Assembly (NCBI GenBank): GCA_020047885.1
Contig: JAIFNF010000079.1
Span: forward strand, 1-13,728
DNA: 13,728 nucleotides
Origin: Gammaproteobacteria bacterium
GTDB lineage: Bacteria > Pseudomonadota > Gammaproteobacteria > Competibacterales > Competibacteraceae
Direction of reading: 5' to 3'
This document shows positions 13,653-13,728 of this stretch, piece by piece. The notes under the pieces are model-generated. The model saw nothing but the letters and a program-made list of their open reading frames with translations. It had not been told where the DNA came from and ran no database searches. Position 1 is the first letter of the stretch, and each line of letters begins with the position of its first letter. A program made the translations under genes and the position numbers.

Positions 13653-13728
13653 AGGGATAGCGGGCCGAACGAAGTTCGGCTTCCTTTTCGGGCGGGCGGA
13701 GTTGCGAATACCCGTACCCATCCGCCCG
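13642..13728 (-). CDS. C-terminal tail of an unidentified gene (5' end outside window)
   Basis: A minus-strand frame enters from the right edge and stops at TAA 13644-13642, giving 28 residues that include GYGYSQLRPPEKEAELRSAR and end YPSPA. The hydrophilic, disordered-looking end and the hairpin directly at the stop would fit the tail of a transposon-encoded protein such as TnpB, but nothing diagnostic is inside the window. It could also be chance open frame in GC-rich DNA. Confidence 0.25.
   Translation of the reverse strand, partial: RADGYGYSQLRPPEKEAELRSARYPSPA

Overview
The window looks like chromosomal DNA of a GC-rich gammaproteobacterium. Grounds are the codon use, a PdxH of proteobacterial type, an AmmeMemoRadiSam radical SAM enzyme, a B12-binding/DUF4080 radical SAM protein, and many short palindromic repeats. 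A Chromatiales/Competibacter-like lineage would fit, but that is a guess. I saw no rRNA, tRNA or CRISPR array.

Layout. (1) 1-1488: the 3' end of the AmmeMemoRadiSam radical SAM enzyme, then a class C beta-lactamase-family serine hydrolase. (2) 1489-5642: a secreted beta-helix protein with a choice-of-anchor Q domain and five C-terminal propeller-like repeats (plus strand). It is flanked by two near-identical Uma2-family (DUF820) nuclease-like genes, both on the minus strand and so direct repeats of each other. The secreted gene has a strong ribosome binding site, an ATG and a signal peptide, but an eight-C run just before the signal peptide puts the ATG out of frame. (3) 5643-7731: a metallophosphoesterase and a GT4 glycosyltransferase with no gap between them. 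They best match the PlcP/Agt lipid-remodelling pair, and a Pho-box-like sequence sits directly upstream. (4) 7732-9087: a SHOCT-domain protein behind a good sigma70-type promoter, followed by a 134-bp MITE-like element flanked by TA. (5) 9088-12384: pdxH (minus), then a MetA-type outer-membrane channel protein and a B12/radical SAM protein (plus). (6) 12377-13728: accessory debris. It holds a frameshifted gene that may be a small nuclease, a detached 3' end of lysS, a RelE/ParE toxin with a 5'-truncated antitoxin, and the tail of an unidentified gene at the window edge, possibly part of a mobile element.

The most notable points are the possible ON/OFF poly-C switch in the secreted protein, its placement between direct Uma2 repeats, and the putative phosphate-regulated plcP-agt operon, which may be leaderless. 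The rest is ordinary housekeeping. Two genes need a one-base correction to be whole, so sequencing error should be excluded before biology is read into either.
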